A DNA stretch of 64,000 bases from Tautonia marina. GTDB taxonomy: Bacteria; Planctomycetota; Planctomycetia; Isosphaerales; Isosphaeraceae. Where the stretch lies: NCBI RefSeq assembly GCF_009177065.1, contig NZ_WEZF01000005.1, forward strand, positions 290,739-354,738, written 5' to 3'. The translations under genes were made by a program, and so were the position numbers. Positions within the stretch are counted from its first letter, which is position 1. Each line of letters starts with the position of its first letter. Below, in pieces: positions 62,981 through 64,000 of the stretch. A model generated the notes under the pieces. That model saw only the letters and a program-made list of their open reading frames with translations, did not search any database and was not told the origin of the DNA.

Positions 62981-63346
62981 ATGGACAATTCGTCGCTCGT
63001 CAATGTGGCTGGTTTCCTCGGGTTTTTTCTCGGCATCCCTGCCGGAATCGTCGCTGGTTGTTATCGCATCCGCACGAGGGGACTCTGGGGCTTCATCGCG
63101 TTGTGCTTCGCGCTTAGCATTGCGCTGGATCGCACTGGTCTGGCGCCCCTGTTTTCCTCCGCGTTTGCCGCGACGATCTGGTTTGCCCTCGCGACTGAAA
63201 TAACTCGTTCGATCGGTCGCTTGTTCCGCCGGCTGGGAGGTCGGCGTTCGTATGACTCGGGATCGGGCCCGGTGTCGAGCCAGCAGACACCGAATCCGCA
63301 GCATGAGGCCAACCCGTGGGTTGCCCCGAGTGGCCGCGACCCTTGA
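62981..63346 (+). CDS. cassette 10: small membrane protein
   Basis: A 121-residue protein with two or three membrane helices (about 6-27, 34-50, 57-72): LVNVAGFLGFFLGIPAGIVAGC and GFIALCFALSIALDRTGL. The C-terminus is basic then Ser/Gln/Pro-rich. It lies between the two degenerate attC sites, 128 bases after attC9. Unknown function. Confidence 0.5.
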   Translation: MDNSSLVNVAGFLGFFLGIPAGIVAGCYRIRTRGLWGFIALCFALSIALDRTGLAPLFSSAFAATIWFALATEITRSIGRLFRRLGGRRSYDSGSGPVSSQQTPNPQHEANPWVAPSGRDP

Positions 63347-63402
63347 GAGAACGCCGGGGGGTCGAAGTCGAAACCTCCTTCCTAGTCTCCCCGAGCGAAG
63401 GC

Positions 63403-63499
63403 GCCTCACCTCGCGCTGCAGCGGACCCGGCCGCCGGGAGAAACCGATCGAGTGACCAGGATGCGTCGCGGCGGCCGGGTCCGCTGAGCTTGGTCGACG
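63403..63499 (+). repeat. attC10, decayed
   Basis: The left box reads GCCTCAC, the right end GTCGACG, and only the inner arms GCTGCAGCGGACCCGG and CCGGGTCCGCTGAGC remain, with base changes. Probably non-functional. Confidence 0.6.
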
Positions 63500-64000
63500 A
63501 TGCAGCCGGGGATGGGTCAAGCGGGAGGCGGACGTTATTGGTGGCAGTGGCTCAGCTCCTTCGCAGGGGGCAGTCGCATCAAGGTTCGCCGTTTGATGCA
63601 TTCGACTCTCCGAGGTCTCGACCCGGGGGTCGGCCTCATTCCTCCGATTCGGCCCGCCGCTGATTCGTGAGGTCGCTCTCGTCGTGTCGCTCAGGCGGCG
63701 GCACGCGCCGGGCAGACAAAGCTTCGAGCTGACGGGCACGGGTCCTCAGGCGAGTCTTGGGCGACGCGCGCGGCGTCGGTGGTTCGGGCGGGTGGGGGCC
63801 AAGCGCAGCGGGCCCCGGTGTCGGAGGCCGTTTCATCCGGGGCACGCTCGAAGACTCGCTTTGCCCCGGCCACCCGTCGCGTTCCTCCGAAGACTCGCTT
63901 GCGGGCCTTCAGTCATTTCGGGATGATCGGGACGGAGGGTGGTTTGATGCGGACGGATTGACGTGTATAAATACGGAATTTCGTCCGTCTCCTTCAAGAT
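63500..64000. other. region after the array, no supported gene
   Basis: About 500 bases with only short overlapping frames of Arg/Pro-rich composition. The sequence GAAGACTCGCTT occurs twice about 40 bases apart (near 63848 and 63890). The last 40 bases turn AT-rich (TTGACGTGTATAAATACGG) and could hold a promoter for a gene beyond the edge. Confidence 0.35.

Larger units (their letters stand above)
56897..63499 (+). mobile_element. integron gene-cassette array (attI-like site, ten cassettes, no integrase seen)
   Basis: The array holds ten consecutive units, each a plus-strand ORF followed by an attC-type repeat of about 100 bases in the same orientation. Repeats start at 57391, 57771, 58179, 59093, 59668, 60143, 60685, 61443, 62752 and 63403. 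Their outer boxes are GCCTAAC and GTTAGGC, which fit RYYYAAC and GTTRRRY. Cassette lengths range from about 0.4 to 1.3 kb. No tyrosine-recombinase gene is found in the window, so in current terms it is an attC cluster lacking an integrase, or the integrase lies outside. The last two sites are decayed. Confidence 0.85.

Noticed and set aside
57391..63499. the ~100-base repeats as REP elements, IS ends or MITEs
   Set aside because: They sit exactly once after each ORF, in one direction, and end in RYYYAAC and GTTRRRY boxes; no target-site duplication or transposase is seen.
57391..63499. CRISPR array
   Set aside because: Repeat units are 100 bases and spacers are whole genes of 0.3-1.2 kb; no cas genes.
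63636..63961. short frames on both strands after the array
   Set aside because: Overlapping, Arg/Pro-rich and without start signals; not supported as genes.
1..64000. tRNA or rRNA genes
   Set aside because: No cloverleaf with a GGTTCGA-type arm or rRNA-like stretch was found by eye; a tRNA scan would be decisive.

Overview
The window reads as chromosome of a high-GC planctomycete, most likely an Isosphaeraceae-type genome (inference from content, not from a marker gene). It carries a PVC-type membrane dehydrogenase with a C-terminal cytochrome c, tetrahydromethanopterin-linked C1 genes in a bacterium, a DoxX plus Tat-exported Gfo/Idh pair, Ser/Thr kinase and PP2C signalling, and C30-carotenoid-type genes. 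Nearly all genes have strong GC3 bias, which creates very long antisense ORFs; these were rejected.

Layout. 0-2.8 kb, minus strand: a cut-off N-acyl-D-amino-acid deacylase, a secreted hypothetical, an AlkA-type DNA glycosylase and a glutathione peroxidase, probably one transcript. 3.1-5.4 kb: fhcB and ftr/fhcD, two parts of the formyl-methanofuran hydrolase/transferase complex. 5.5-8.2 kb, minus: a membrane GT2 glycosyltransferase and a CrtI/CrtN/CrtP-type desaturase. 8.5-16.4 kb: a CBS-pair protein, a cystathionine gamma-synthase-type enzyme, PP2C, an M16 protease and a membrane-anchored terpene-cyclase-fold protein. 16.6-24.4 kb: a heptaheme cytochrome, a Ser/Thr kinase, an FHA-GAF-SpoIIE phosphatase and a COG2509 flavoprotein. 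24.5-27.2 kb, minus: an ECF sigma factor and a membrane anti-sigma-like protein built from YfbK end domains without the VWA domain. 27.5-31 kb: a methyltransferase, a phosphodiesterase and a HAF-repeat protein. 31.1-36.9 kb, minus: a sodium/solute symporter, a beta-lactamase-fold/NamZ fusion and an M3 peptidase, which look like a peptidoglycan-fragment recycling unit. 37-46.9 kb: ApbE, DoxX, Gfo/Idh, two tandem secreted paralogues, the PVC dehydrogenase and threonine aldolase. 46.9-56.5 kb: endonuclease V, a HEAT lipoprotein, MlaE and MlaD-like proteins, FlgM with a candidate sigma-28 promoter, a Fur-family regulator with a perfect operator-like palindrome on its -10 box, ABM and Fe-ADH, an MBL hydrolase, and two hypotheticals.

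56.9-63.5 kb is the accessory highlight: an integron gene-cassette array. An attI-like core (AAACAAGGTTAGGC) is followed by ten same-orientation cassettes. Each is one plus-strand ORF followed by a ~100-bp attC site with R-boxes GCCTAAC/GTTAGGC, unpaired spacers and two conserved extrahelical bases. Eight attC sites are intact and the last two are decayed. No integron integrase is visible in the window. The cassettes encode a sigma-4-like-HTH/Mrr nuclease fusion, a choloylglycine-hydrolase-family Ntn enzyme, a DinB/DUF1569-like protein and several small membrane proteins. Coordinates of starts were chosen from ribosome-binding sites and family alignment from memory; no database search was run.
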